From contig LR746273.1 in the NCBI GenBank assembly GCA_902729315.2, positions 253,001 through 317,000 on the forward strand: a stretch of 64,000 bases of DNA, given 5' to 3'. The notes beneath the pieces were generated by a model. The model saw only the letters and a list, made by a program, of their open reading frames with translations, ran no database searches and was not told where the DNA came from. This DNA comes from Spirodela intermedia. Its lineage: Eukaryota; Streptophyta; Magnoliopsida; Alismatales; Araceae. The translations under genes and the position numbers were made by a program. This document shows positions 43,034 to 56,814 of this stretch, one piece after another (the stretch's first letter is position 1; every line of letters begins with the position of its first letter).

Positions 43034-46000
43034 ATGGCGGAAGAGTCGCCCGCGGCGGGTCCTCCGCCGGACGAGAAGACAGAGAAGAGGAAGAAGCAGG
43101 CGAAGCGGAGCCGTGGCCGCGAGCGTGGTGGGAAGGAAAGAGGACCCAAGTCGCTAGCCTGGAGGAAGTCACTCCCCGACGAGGACGAGGATCCTTTCGC
43201 TCTTGTCACCGGCGGAGAAGGAGGTTTGTTCTCTCTCCCATTGTTTCTGGGGCACCCGGACGGGGGAAGAAATTCGTCTCTCGTTTTTCTCTCGAACTGA
43301 ACGGCTGCGGCGTTTTTAGGTTTCCTCTCTCTGGAGGAGATTGACGAGTCGGAGTATGGACTCATTGGCGGGAATCCTGAACCGACCCAGGAGAACAAGA
43401 TTTCTTCTTCTAACCAGAAGAAGCGGAAGCTTGGGAGCGGCGGTCGCAGTGAGGGTGAAGAGGAGTCTGGCATCGAGGAGGACGGGGAATCGAAGAAGGT
43501 GGCCAAGAAGAAGCCGAGGAAGAAGAAGGCGAAAACGAAGACTAGCAAGGAAAATCACGAGAGCAAAGCGGCTTGTGTCGAGCGAATTCCGGAAGGTAAA
43601 AGCAATCATCTATTTTCTTCGTCGCGTATACTTGAAGAAGCTCGCCTTCCTTTTGTGATCCATAGGATGTCTTCTGACATTGCATTTCAGCCCTCACTCG
43701 CATCAGTCTCGCTCCACACCCACACCCTCCCGTTTATCTCTTTCTAGGATTCAGTGTTTTGGGGAGAATGAAATAAACTCTCTACTGACCGCACAAATTA
43801 CTGTAATTTCAGTGAATTAAACTCCCGAAAGTAGAGAAAAAAAAATATTTTTCTTAGTGGTTGCTCTTGTTCCTGCTGGTATCACCGGGTTTTACTGCTT
43901 CACGACGCAGAAAATATATCATTCCTTCCTGAATTTGATAAATTTGCCTCACTACCCATTCAGGCGTTGCTTCAGCGGAGGGTTCAGAGATAACCGACAT
44001 GGAAGATGACAGCAAGGGGGAGTTTGTATTTAAAAATGATGAATATCGTGCTTGGAAGAAGATGAAGCTGCATCCTCTGCTCATGAGGTCAATTCGAAGA
44101 CTTGGGTTCAAGGAACCTACGCCCATCCAAAAAGCCTGCATTCCAGTCGCTGCCCACCAAGGAAAGGTTGATTCCCTCCCTCGAACGGTTCCTTATTGTT
44201 TTAGAAGGGAAATAGTCGGAGCTATCGACCTTCTCTCCACTTGCAACGCAGAAGATGATGACAGCAACCCATAAAATGCATGAGAATTCCTGACAAAACT
44301 TCTCAACAGGATGTTATTGGTGCGGCAGAGACAGGATCTGGGAAGACGCTTGCTTTTGGTTTGCCCATCCTGCAATGCCTCTTGAAAGAACGTGACAAGG
44401 CTGCCAGGTTATCTGGGGAAGACCAAGATGGTAGCAAGGAAGGCATCCACGGAGGTCCTCTTCGGGCCCTTATTCTTGCTCCTACAAGGGAACTCTCCTT
44501 GCAGGTATGTATGAACCGGGTGGCTTAAAAATGATCAACATTTCTTTTTGCGGTAACAGGCAAAAGGAAAGAAAGGGCTCAAACATTGAAAACACTTATT
44601 TCGTCTGGAGAAGGAAAGAAGCGCATTGAATCTTATGCAAATCTACAATTAGCCCGCTTTGTGGTTCATTAGAGGTTATTTTTATCTCATTACAGGAATC
44701 CTCATTCCTCGGCATGCAATAACTAAACTTGATGAAAATGGAAAATTTCATTGTAATTTTATTTGCCTTCAGAGTTTAACTGTTTAAAACCTCGGGGTTT
44801 CGATACAAACTCCCAATTTTAATATTTATTTAATGTTGTACTTGTTTTTTGGGCCATTTAATTGCTTAGGTTTGTGATCATCTTAAGGAGGCAGCCAATC
44901 TCACCAGTATTAGAGTTGTCCCTATTGTCGGTGGCATGTCCACTGAAAAGCAACAGAGACTGCTGAAAAATAAGCCTGCTATAATTGTTGGAACTCCAGG
45001 AAGGTTATGGGAACTTATGTCAGGTGGAGAACATCACCTTGTCGAGGTTCGAACTTGTAGTGGTGCAATTTTGTTTGTCCAGTTGTTGCTTTCCTTCCCA
45101 TATTTTGGTTGTGACATTTGTATTTTTCTCCGATGCAGCTGAACTCATTATCCTTCTTTGTGTTGGATGAGGCTGATCGGATGATAGAGAATGGCCATTT
45201 CAATGAATTACAGTCAATCATTGACATGCTCCCTTCTAGTAGTGGCTCTGTTGAACCAGGTGATACATCATTGGGAAAGAAAAGGCAGACATTTGTCTTC
45301 TCCGCAACAATATCTCTATCTAATAATTTCCACAAAAAACTGAAGCGTGGATTTCTCAAAGCAAAGTCGGGTTCTTCTGATGACCTGAGTTCGATTGAAA
45401 AACTCTCTGAGCGCGCAGGAATGAGGCCTGATGTTGAAGTTGTTGATTTGACAAATGCGTCCATTGTAGCTAATAAGCTTGAAGAGTCATTCATCGAGTA
45501 TTCCTCTTCCCGGAAATTCATCTTTTAGTTCGGAGATACTTTGTTTTCTGTTTGTCTTCTGCTGCACTTTATGTTCCCTGATGAATATACTTTTTTAAAA
45601 TATTTGTAAGATAGAATCAATAAAATCCAATGGAATTTTGATCAGGATTACAATTTTCAGCTAATTTAGAGCCACACAAAGCATCTTTAAATTGGATCCC
45701 GTGGAATCTAGATTCTTTCATGACTGATAGATCCCATTTGTGCTGTTCTACATTTTGTCCCTTAACTTTTTATGTCTTTGAAAGCATATCCCATTATCAC
45801 CTGAAAGAAAAATAAATGAAGTTTTCTCAGACTATGTTGCTTGCTCATGATTAGTTTGAGTAGGACTTGAGTTCATGTTACTCAGAAAGTTGTCTAATCT
45901 GATTTTCTTTTGGAAGAAGAGGAGATGATCGGACCCCTGGCATATCTAAGAAGGCACCAATGGATCCGAAATGTACCAAACAAGTTAATCTGTGTGATGG

Positions 46001-48854
46001 AAGTTTCCACTTAAGAAGATAATTGCATTAGATTTATGCTTACTTGGTGCAAGAAAAATCATTAAACCCTTGGAAATAAACAAAAGTTCTTGTCACTGAT
46101 CCGAGCATAAGTCAATACGAGGTTCTCTTATTTCCACAGGTCGATTCTTTGCAAAATGGTAACATGGAAAGATGGTCCTTTTGCATTCCTTTAGATATCG
46201 GTATAGATGATTTATGATGGTGGATTCCTATTGCGAGGAAGTAATTGTTGGATGTTGGTATCCTCGTTGCCTAAACGTCCTCTTGTGTCCTCAAGAAACT
46301 GTACTCAATTCTGAATGTAGATAGCCATACGATATTCTCTTATTTGCTGCAGGCTGATTCTTATACTGTTGCAGATATTGGTAATTGCTGGCAGACGTAC
46401 CTTTTTAATTCAATGGCCTTATGGGTTACTGATTTTCAGGTGCAATGATGATAATAAAGAAGCATATTTATACTATATTTTAAGTGTTCACGGTCACGGC
46501 AGAACCATAGTTTTCTGTACTTCTATTGCTGCTCTCCGCCGAATTTCTTCTTTATTACGCATCTTGGGCATCAGAATGTGGACTCTTCATGCCCAGATGC
46601 AACAGAGAGCACGTCTCAAGGTAAAATTTACATGTCCCTAATAATTGTTATTTCGCGAGATTGTTTATATTGTTTATGCAATATAATAAGAAACTTAAAC
46701 TGGACGAACTAATCTCAAGTATTTAAGAGTAATGCTGCATCAGGTATATTTCTGAGTTTATTCTCTATGTTAATTTCATATCTTTCAGCTGAGATGTTAA
46801 AAGACATAGCTTTGACCTGCATCTTTTTTATCAGGCAATCGATCGGTTTCGTGAAAGTGACGATGGGGTTCTGGTTGCCACTGATGTTGCCGCAAGAGGG
46901 CTCGATATTCCTGGAGTTAGAACCGTCATCCATTTTCAACTCCCTCATTCTGCGGATGTAAGCAGTGCAATTTAATGGTCGGCCACCCCACTCCTTTGTC
47001 CTTCATCTTATACTCTTGTTTCAGGTTTATATACACCGAAGTGGAAGGACTGCCAGAGCTTCTGCCGATGGGTGCTGCATTGCATTGATTTCCCCTGCAG
47101 ACAAGACAAAATTCTTTTCTTTGTGCAAGTCCCTGTCAAAGGTCAGTTCACCAGCCACTAACTGGTTGTTTTTAAATTTTTTTTTTTTATTAGTATGGTT
47201 GCATTGAATAATTGTGCAATTAAGTGTTCTGAAAGTTTGGGTCGTCGTGACCATTAAATATAAATATATTTCTTCATATGCAAAGGAAAACCTGCACAAG
47301 TTTCCGTTGGTTGACTCATACATGCTTGAGGTAATGAAGAGATTGTCTCTTTCCCGCCAAATAGACAAGATGATGCGGATCAACTCCCGGGTAATTTAAC
47401 TTTTTTCTTTTCGAATAAACTGGATAACTTTATATTTAAATGTTCTGAACGCTTGGATCTTCATGAATATTCTGCTTACGTGCTTTTAACATTGTTTAGG
47501 AGAATGCAAGCAAGAGCTGGTTCGAGAGAAGTGCAGAAGCAGTGGAGTTAATGGCGGATGACAGTGGAAGTGAGGAAGAGACAGTACAGAGCAATCGGAA
47601 GAGAAAAGTCAACTCTGCCCATTTGCAGAAATTACAGCAGGTTCTGTCTTGTATCTGTCATCTATTTGTGGGGAATAAATAAATAAATCAATCTCTTGTA
47701 TTTATTGAACGTTTTTAATTATCTAGCCATTCTAAATTCAGGAGTTGAATTCCCATTTGGCCAAACCATTGCAACCAAGGACTCTCTCCCATCGCTTCCT
47801 GGCGGGGGTACGTTTTCATCTCATAATCTTATCCCTCTAGTGACTAATTTCTTGTCTAGAGTACCTCAAAAGAGCTATTTTTTCTTATTGACCCCCCATC
47901 CCTGTATCATAAAGCTTCACGTGCAAGCTTTATGTATGAAAAGAAAATATTATTCTATATGTGGTTTTTTTATTCTTCAATGATAACGCTTATTTGTCTC
48001 TCTAAATTAATGTTTTTTCTTATTGTTTGTCTGTTTCAGGCTGGACTTTCGCCCCTCCTTCAGCAGCAGCTTGTAGAGTTTTCAAAGAAGCGGGGAGAGG
48101 CCGACGGTTCCAAGGGCAAGTCCAGAGCCAAGCTTGTGGTCATTGGTCAGGATCGTGTTGAGCCGCTTGCAGCGCTTCGAAACTCTGGGCAACAGGTAGT
48201 CTCTCATCCCTCTGTCGGGCTTCTGAAATTCGACTCTTTGGGGCTGTCAGTGGATCAGCTAATCCTGGAAAGAAAATAGGGGAATCCGTTGACAGCCTAC
48301 TGTCACCCATGTTGCATCATCCTGTCTGTCTGTTTGTCTGTCTCTTGATTCTATCATGCGAGTGGAACTATTCGAGGCGCCTGTCTCTGTCTTGATCGTA
48401 CCATGTATCATGGGATCTGCTCATTTTATGGGTGATATCTGCCGCTCTCTCTCTCTTTTCCGCACTGGAGAGCTATTTTGTTCATGGTCTCTGGTAGTCC
48501 TGCGATAGAAAAGAGCTACGTGGGCCTTTGTGTTTTCTATTTTCGTCTTGAATCTCTCTCTCTTTCTCTCCATTTGCGCCTGTTCTTATTTCCTGTTCTC
48601 GGCAGATTTGTGTCGACACTGGGAAGTGGAAGGAAACGAGGAGGTTGGCAGAGGACTCGAGGAGGAATAGAAGGGAGGAGAAGAAGCGTATGCCCACTTC
48701 CTTCTCATCTTTGCCCTCGTCATTTTTCTGGGTATTATTTATATATCATCCTTGTTTATAATTTTTCATCAAATCCCTCCCCTCTCTCTTTCTCTCGCCA
48801 GGTGAGCGAGAGCAGCGGAGGAAGAACAAGAGAAAAATGGAGAAAAATAAGTAA
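43034..48854 (+). CDS. RH13: DEAD-box RNA helicase RH13 (DDX24/Mak5 type), 15 coding exons
   Basis: A nucleolar ATP-dependent RNA helicase family acting in large-subunit ribosome assembly (yeast Mak5, human DDX24). Exons: 43034-43223, 43320-43595, 43964-44166, 44310-44504, 44870-45046, 45139-45497, 46440-46620, 46835-46957, 47025-47141, 47286-47390, 47500-47640, 47742-47807, 48040-48195, 48606-48687, 48802-48854. All phases join, giving 807 residues (Arabidopsis RH13 is about 830). Helicase motifs in order: Q motif [18 protein letters not shown], Ia PTRELSLQ, Ib [53 protein letters not shown]. The N-terminus is Lys/Glu-rich with nucleolar-type basic runs. The last two small exons add the Lys/Arg tail ([18 protein letters not shown]) that the family normally has. 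Reading through after 48195 would stop at 48279 and lose that tail. Confidence 0.95.
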
Positions 48855-51800
48855 AGTTTTTTTATTTTGGCTTTTAATGCCGAGGGAGGAAATTGTCCAA
48901 GATTTTTTTTTTTTGAGGAATTTCTCACTTTGACCATATTTGCGTATAATTTATATTTGTATTATATGCCACATTTTAGGTCATTGGTGAGGTATGGGAC
49001 TTGTCTCGCTTTGTTAAAAATGGGGTTTATGATCATGGGTTCTCTAATTCATGAGCTTGGTTTTAGGGTGCGGTTCTCCCAAGTTATGTAACAAAGAGCT
49101 TGTTCCGAGTTCTGATTCTCTGGATCTCTGGAACGGAACACTTCTAGACAGGCAGCAACAAGGGATCAGCTCCTACATCAAATATGCTAAAAATATCTTC
49201 TCTCTGCAGAAGAGAGAGAGAGAGAGAGAGAGAGAGAATTGATGTTGAAGATGAGGGAATTTCTGAGGAAATTACTGAACAAGAATGCCATGCCAAGTAC
49301 AAAAAATTCTCTACTAAGTTTGCAAATTTTTATTAGCTTTTTTATGATATTTTTGACCAACAAAAAAAAGTGGCATGATCATTTTAATCATCAAAGTTTG
49401 GCCTTTCAACTCCTTAAATTACATCCAATGAAGGCAAAAAATTCAAAGTGTTTAGGCAAATGTGATTAATGAAAACATTGTGAATGTAGACTAAAAGGTG
49501 GACGACACAGTCAAATGGCTAACCCGAAAGAATGTGAAGTTCATGTATATATTTATAAGTTTAATAAGTAATTTCTAAAAAGAAGAATCTAGTGTAATGG
49601 GATAGTTGCAACCCCTTTTGCTTAATTATTAAAGAAAGGTTCAAATGGGATAGAGTGATTGAAAATGATTTCAATAAAATGAAAAGGACAGACTCTTGTG
49701 TTAACCCACCCTACCAAAGTTTTATATTCCTTTCAATATTAAATGTGATGCTTTCAAAACATGGATCTACACTATGTTAATGAAGAAAGGGAGACCTTAA
49801 TCTTATATAAGCCAAGGTTTAAAGGTAAAATGTCAATGTCTCTCTCCTTATAAAAATGAATCAAATTATCGAATAATATCAGTGTAAAAATGTAGGACTG
49901 CTAATTATTTGGTATGTAAATTAAGAAGAAAGCATATTAGTTGGAACAAAAGATTCATTCTCCAACTTAACAAGAATGGCTCAACAAACTCATAGATTAT
50001 TATTTCACCATAAAGAATTATGTCGTTGCAACAAATGGTGTCATGAATACACTATTATAGCTCCAATGTCACCACTAATAAGTGACATCAACAATTGTTT
50101 AGATAGAATAATAGATAGAAAGAGAAATAGAGTAACAAAAGAGTGGTTTAGTTAATGAGATGGAATATGATCTTCTTATTGAGTTTGAGTGAATGATGTG
50201 GATGCAAATATCTTCGTTCAATGATAACTTCAATTCATTTTCAGCTCATTCTCCTCATACTCTAATATATTTATACAACTTTAGCATCTGAAAATGGTCA
50301 TATGAATTTGAAAATATTCTCATTACACTGTGACATATTGTTGACCTTAAATCATTTTATGGTATTAAACTTTTTACTCTTGAATTGTTGTTTGTAATCT
50401 TTTGTCTTGAGATTTGTAATTGATCAATAAACATCTTCTCTTTTAGAGTATTATTCAAAAATACTTATTTAGTTTATCTTTAGTTCATGTATTTTGTTGA
50501 CGAGTTACTATCTAAAATTTATGCTACTAACTTTTAGTCATTATTCAACTGAAAAATCTTTCCACTCTCATGTAAGTTGTTCTTCATAATGTGTCTTAAG
50601 AGTTGAGCTCAAATGAGATTGTTGAACTAGTCATTTTATGTAGTGATATATTATTATCTAAATTTCATATCACTAATATTTGGTCATTCTTCAATTTAAA
50701 TCTTTATGCTATCACATAGGTTGTCCTTGGTAATATGTTTAGAGATATGAGACTAATCAACAAATATTTTGGTCTTCAAGGTTGAGCTTGGTTACTCTTG
50801 TGGAGTTTGTCATTTTGTCTATGAACATTGGTGATATATTATCATCTAGGGTGTGCGAGATTGAATTTGGGTCCTTTGTTATTACGAGATGTGTATGCTT
50901 GCCACAAATGATTCTTGAAGCTTTGTTTTTAAAATTCATCATATTTCAACATATTTTTTCACTTTTGAGATTGAGTTGTATGTCATTTTACTTCATCATT
51001 TTTTCCATGTAAACTTTGATATGTTACCATGTCAGTTACGTGGCAAAGACTTCTCCACTTTCTTGATGACATCATGTGAATAGTGTGCTTAATTGCCGCA
51101 TATAATTGGGATTGATTCTTACTTTAGTTATTGATATTATAGTTTTACTTTGTATATTTGATCAACTTTTTATAGTGTCACTGCAACGATCTTAATTTTA
51201 AATTCCACCCATGACTTGATCTTTGTAATATTCAAATATTTCAACTGTTATTTTCTTAACTTTGCATAGCTTGTTTCTCAAGTTTAAATCTCACATCTAA
51301 CTATGTGTTATTTTAATTTTTTAAATGTTATATACTCCAATGCTTCGGTCTTCTCAATATTCAAGTGCTATGTTCAAATCCCATTAATAACTTTACTTTT
51401 TAGAAACATATATGAGATTTAGTCACATATGTTGACACATATTGTTCTGTACTTATATTCTAAGAATATTACATTATATTATTTCAACATAAAAATATAT
51501 CTTAATGGTGTACCTCTTTGAATTTATTGTTAGTCATATGATTGTATCAAACATCATCAATATATATATATATATATAGACATGTTTTGAATTTTTCTCA
51601 ATAATATTATACTTCTCATGTAAATTATCATGATATATATTAATGGTTCAATTGACATTCAATATATTATTAAAAAATAATTTATAAATAAAAATTTCAA
51701 TATGTGTTGAAATCAATGCCATCAATACACCCATCTACCCATGATTAAATCTTTTAATGAAGATCTTAACCTAATTTCTTTAGAGTTAGACATCTTTTAT

Positions 51801-52079
51801 TGTATGTTGATTTGAGGTCAACCCATTATCTTTGCTTCTTTTTAGTCATCTTATTGGCCCCCTTGATTAACATAATGTTCTCATCACACCTTATTAAGGA
51901 CATTTGACTTATCACTTAGATACTAAAAGAGTTATGTCATTGACTATGAGAGCTATTTCAATACATTCTTTCTAAATACAATCTTGAATATTTCCACTTG
52001 AATAATTGGTAGATAGTTAATCCCTAATTTCAACTCTTCGACATCCTTTTCCAAGTTTTAGTAACTTTTGTCATATTTA
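48855..52079. other. RH13 3' flank and AT-rich intergenic DNA
   Basis: The RH13 3' UTR lies at the left. A (GA)n tract stands at 49207-49238. From about 49240 on, the DNA is strongly AT-rich, with no ORF longer than about 75 codons and no recognisable coding motif. Short TA tracts occur (51560-51578). It looks like old transposon-derived sequence, but I could not define borders or a family. Confidence 0.45.
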
Positions 52080-55000
52080 CGTAAGAAATATTTTTTCTTC
52101 TTATTAGTTTAGTCCTTTATTTTTTTGTCCATCATATCTTATAATAAAGCCGTATACTAAACTATAGATTCACCCTCTCTCATTTCGTAACAACCAATTA
52201 GTAATAGAATTTGTGAGTAATATAATTTAAGACTTCACCCTTCTTCCTTCTGTGTATGTGTCTCTCTCTTGTGTTTACTGTTGGTGTAGAAAGTGAGGAA
52301 AGAAGATAGACCTTTAGAGATGAACAAAGTCAAACACGATTTCTAACATGATATGAGAGCTCAAGTGTGATCAATCTTATTCTTCTTAAATGATAGTTTC
52401 TTATTTTTGTGAGAATAAATTTTTCTTATGACTTGTTAGACCAAGTCACCAGTTGTTCGTTGATTTTACACTATTTAGGTGATAATTTAGCACATGCTAT
52501 TGACCTACATAACCCGAATTGTGGATTCATATTTTGATCTATAAATTGACTCTTTTATAAAACAAACATATTTGATTCATGAGTTCTCAAGAATGTATAA
52601 AAAAACTTCTATGAGAAAACAAGAACAACCCTAATCTATGAGAGTGAAACTTAGTCCGATTTATGGAGATTTGTCAATTATACAACAAATAAATCATTTA
52701 GAAGGTGGGAATTACTTTTGGTGGTCTCAACAAATACAAGTTATTTTTAAAGTATAGAGAATGATTAACCATTTAGTTCATCCAAATTTGAAGGCTGGAG
52801 ATATGAGATTTGAAGCTTGAAGTTTAAGATAAAAAGAACTCAAGAATCATAGCTTTGATGTGAACAACCATCATTCTTGACATGTGTTATAAATTATATG
52901 GGAGGCTTCAAAATTATGAATGGACACAAAAGAAGGGATAACAAAAGAGTGAAAATCAAGCACATATATCACTATGGCCCAATAAACAAAAGTAAATACT
53001 TTAGATCATGGACAAGCTACCAAATATCTACAAGCCCAAGTATTACAAGCTTAGTATTTATTTTTCTGTTCAAGTAAGTTTCCAACTTTAGTTGGGTTGA
53101 GTGTCTCAATAAATAGTAAATCTTTACTCTAGATCATCGATTCAAGAGCCCTTGTCTAAGTAATAAGAAAATTATCATAATTGTTGGCTCCTCAATTATA
53201 GTTTTTGGGATAGAGAAACATTTGTTTGTCACTATATATTACATTAAAAAATGTACTTTAAGGTCTTATGTTGACCACAAACCTCATTTTTATTAACAAA
53301 TTTACAAGAGACTTAGATAATATTGTGTTTGATCTTAATACTTATCTACTTTTTGACAAGATGTATGTGAGGATGATTGGACGTACTAGATAATGGAGTA
53401 GACTCTATAATCTAGAGCTTCAAAGTCAATCAAATATTAGAATAGATCAAAACAACATTCTCAAGAATCATGACCTATCAAATAGAGAAAGAATTGACTT
53501 CAACATCAAAGATTGAGACATCCCTCATTTTTTATCCTAAAAAAATATTTCTTTCTTTGTTTCACAACTCGAATATCTCTAATTCAAGTGTTAAATATGT
53601 GAATTTGTCAAACATCAAAAAATATATTTCTTTTTAAAAAAATGTTCAATACTTTTTTTCCGTGTCCATGGTGATGTATGGAGGCCTACACTAACACCTA
53701 ACACAAGTAGAGCTAGGTGGTTTATCACATTTATTGATGACTATATAAGAATGAAGTGAATTTATTTACTTAAACATAAATCTAATGTAAGTATGACACT
53801 CATACAATTCTATTCTTTAATAAAACTCAGTTTTAAACAACAATTCAGAGGGTTAGATCTGATAACTTTAAATATTACTTCAATCATATCCTCTTATTTC
53901 TAGAAAAAAATTATAGTATACAAATCATCATGTGCCTATACACCTTAACAAAATGGGATGGCTGAACAAAAAATAGTCATCTACTAGGGATAATTAAAAC
54001 TCTTCTTATTCAAAATAATGTACTAAAATATTTTTTGGGTGAGGGAGTTCTTATAACTGCCCATATTATAAGTTGTCTACCACTCAAGTCTTTTAATTTT
54101 AAAATTTTAATTGACATCTTATCTTTCTTTTATCCTCAAATTTTATTAAAAACAAACCTTATATCTTGAATATTTGGGTGTATAACATTTGTTCATATTC
54201 ATGAATGACACAAAGCAAAATTAGATCTTAGAGTTCTAAAATATATTTTTTGTAACATATTTCCAAACACATAAATGATATCATTGTTATTATCCTTCAA
54301 CAAAGAAAATTTTCATCTCAAGGGATGACATCTTCAGTGAGAATAAATTATACTATAACACATCAAATCATTATGATAAGATTCAAATATTAGAAGATAC
54401 ATAATTAAATATTTTACTTCTTACTATTAATTCATTATCATACCTCACTATAGCTCATATCGAACCACTTATTACTGAATATACTCCTAATGTAGAACCC
54501 AAAAGAAGAAGATTTAACAAAGTATGTTTAAGGAAAAAAGAGAATATTCTAGAATCCATGCATGCTCAAGAATTCTCTTGAGATGAGTCAAATGAGAGAT
54601 CTCAAGCTAGTATCTTACCTAATGATGAAGACCAATCTATTACCTTTCAAAAAGGGGTAAGCGAATGTACTAAAAAACCATTATATTCTATGATACTTTT
54701 TCTATCATATAATAGATTATCACTTGCACAGAAGACCTTTGTAGCTAACCTAAATTTAACCTCAATCCCAAAGACTATTTCTGAGGCTTTAACTTGTTAT
54801 GAATTAAGAGATGAAAGCTTAGAAAAAAAATAATACTTAAAAAGTTGTATGTTGCCAATAGGGAAGAAAGTTATTAGTTACAAATGGGTGTATATAATTA
54901 AATATCATTTTAATGAATTTATAAAAGGACACAAAGGTAGGCCAATTACAAAATGATATACACAAATGGAGTTGATTATCTTAAAACTTTTACACTAGTA

Positions 55001-56390
55001 GTAAAAATGAATACAATTATAATATTTTTGTCATAAGTAATTAAGTTTAGTTGAGATCGTAAGCAATTTGATGATAAAAATATATTTTTACATGGTTAAC
55101 TAGAAGATGAAACATATATGGAGATACCACATAAATATGAGAGGAATTTAAATGTTAATGTTATGTGCAGGTTAAAGAACAGATTGTATGGACTGAAATA
55201 ATCTCTTCAAGCTTAATTTGATAGGTTTATAAAAATTATGCTCAAGATGGGATACAAAAAAAGTCAAGGTGATCACACTATATTTGTCAAACATTCCTCT
55301 TCATGTGGAGTCATGATTCTATAGTATATGTGGACAATATTATTGTGACTGAAAATGAAAAATAATATGCAAATTGGTTAATTCTCCAATTGTAATCCTA
55401 ATATCAAGAGATAAGTGCAGTGGAGAAAAATATGACTATGGATAAAAGGATGTATCAACGAGTGGTAGGTAAATTGATTTATTTATCATATACATGGCTA
55501 AATATAACATATGTAGTCAGTGTCATTAGTTAGTTCATGCACATTCCGAAATAAATACATTTGTATGCAACATATTGTGTTCTACACTTTCTAAAGGGAA
55601 GACCAAGAAAAGTCATTTTGTGCAAAAAACATGATTATCTAATACTTGAAGGCTACACATATACAAATTATGCTTGATTTATTATAGATTAACATTCAAC
55701 ATCAAGATACTATATATTTTTTGGAGGTAATCTTATTATTTGGAGATGTCAAATATAGAATATCGTAGCTAGATCAAATGTAGAAGCTGAATTTTGTGCT
55801 ATGACACAAAGTATTTGTGACATTTTATGGGTTAACATCATCTTGAAGGATCTTAAGATCAATATTCATGGTCTGATGAAGCTCTGTTGTGATAATAAAT
55901 CAATGATTAATATTGTCCACAACCATGTTCAGCATGACATAGCTAAACACACAAAGATTGACGGACACTTAAAAAATGAGAAGATAGATAGTTGATAGAT
56001 ATGTACTCTATATGTGCCTACAACTGATTAAATCGTAAATATATTCATAAAATGACTATATACATATATTCATCAACTTTTAGAGAGTGTTAAAAATATT
56101 TTTTTTATTTAGTATTTTAGTCCTTTATTTTCATGTCCATCATATCTTGTATTAAAACTATAGATTGAACTAGTTAGAATTAAACTAGACCAGTTCACCC
56201 TCTCCTATTTCATAATAGTGTGTCGATGTAAATATCAAGCAACATGTAAACATTTGTGAATAATGAAATTTAGGGCTTCGGCCTTCTTCTTTTTCATGTC
56301 TCCCTCTCTCTCTTGTGTTCAATTAACACAGAAAGGGAGGAAGGAAAAAAGTCATTTGGAGATAATCAAAGTCAAGCACGATTTCTAATA
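52080..56390 (+). mobile_element. Decayed Ty1/copia LTR retrotransposon with both LTRs
   Basis: LTRs at about 52080-52348 and 56098-56390 share long blocks: TTAGTCCTTTATTTT, GTCCATCATATCTT, TTCACCCTCTC, CTCTCTCTTGTGTT and CACGATTTCTAA. A TGATATGAGAGC primer-binding site (variant of TGGTATCAGAGC) directly follows the 5' LTR. Inside, many stop codons and frameshifts break the frames, but copia order is readable: a gag-like NHLEGGNYFWW near 52690, integrase-like text around 53700-54000, reverse transcriptase pieces at about 54880-55350 (KWVY.IK, FLHG, LEDETYMEIP, KMGYKKSQGDHTIF), and an RNase H end at 55790-55980 (LCCDNKSMINI). No intact protein remains, so it cannot move on its own. The 3' LTR carries about 25 extra bases relative to the 5' copy. 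Confidence 0.88.
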
Positions 56391-56814
56391 ATTTATAGGC
56401 ACCATAGCTTTAATACTAAGTTGATATAATGTAAAATAGAGAAAAATTAAGAAATCATACTACATAATAATAAATTAGAATTAAAATAGAGGAGAAAAGG
56501 TGGAGAGGGAATGTTTTTAAAGTAAATCCTAGAATGTGATGAATTGATGAGTTTGAGGACACCCCTAGCTCTCTCAATTGACTTTTTCTAAAAAGAGTCA
56601 TTGATGGTGAGCGGGACCCATCTCCATCAGCTCAAGAGACACCAGCAGTCCGAGTTCAGCCTGATCGAAGCACGAAGACGAAGGAGCCTGGCTTTCATTA
56701 CACGGCCTAACCCTTCGGGACAACGACATTCTACCTCCGTGACGACAACGAGTTCGAGCTCACCATTATCTTTCTTTGTATTTTCACGTTGACTTGTCAG
56801 GCCTTGCATTTGTG
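56391..56814. other. Spacer between two LTR elements
   Basis: Mostly AT-rich up to 56600, then a more GC-balanced stretch with short overlapping ORFs on both strands (56601-56809). No gene is recognised. Confidence 0.35.

Noticed and set aside
48196-48279. Ending RH13 at the stop at 48279
   Set aside because: Two phase-matched downstream exons supply the basic tail typical of the family; kept only as a possible retained-intron form.
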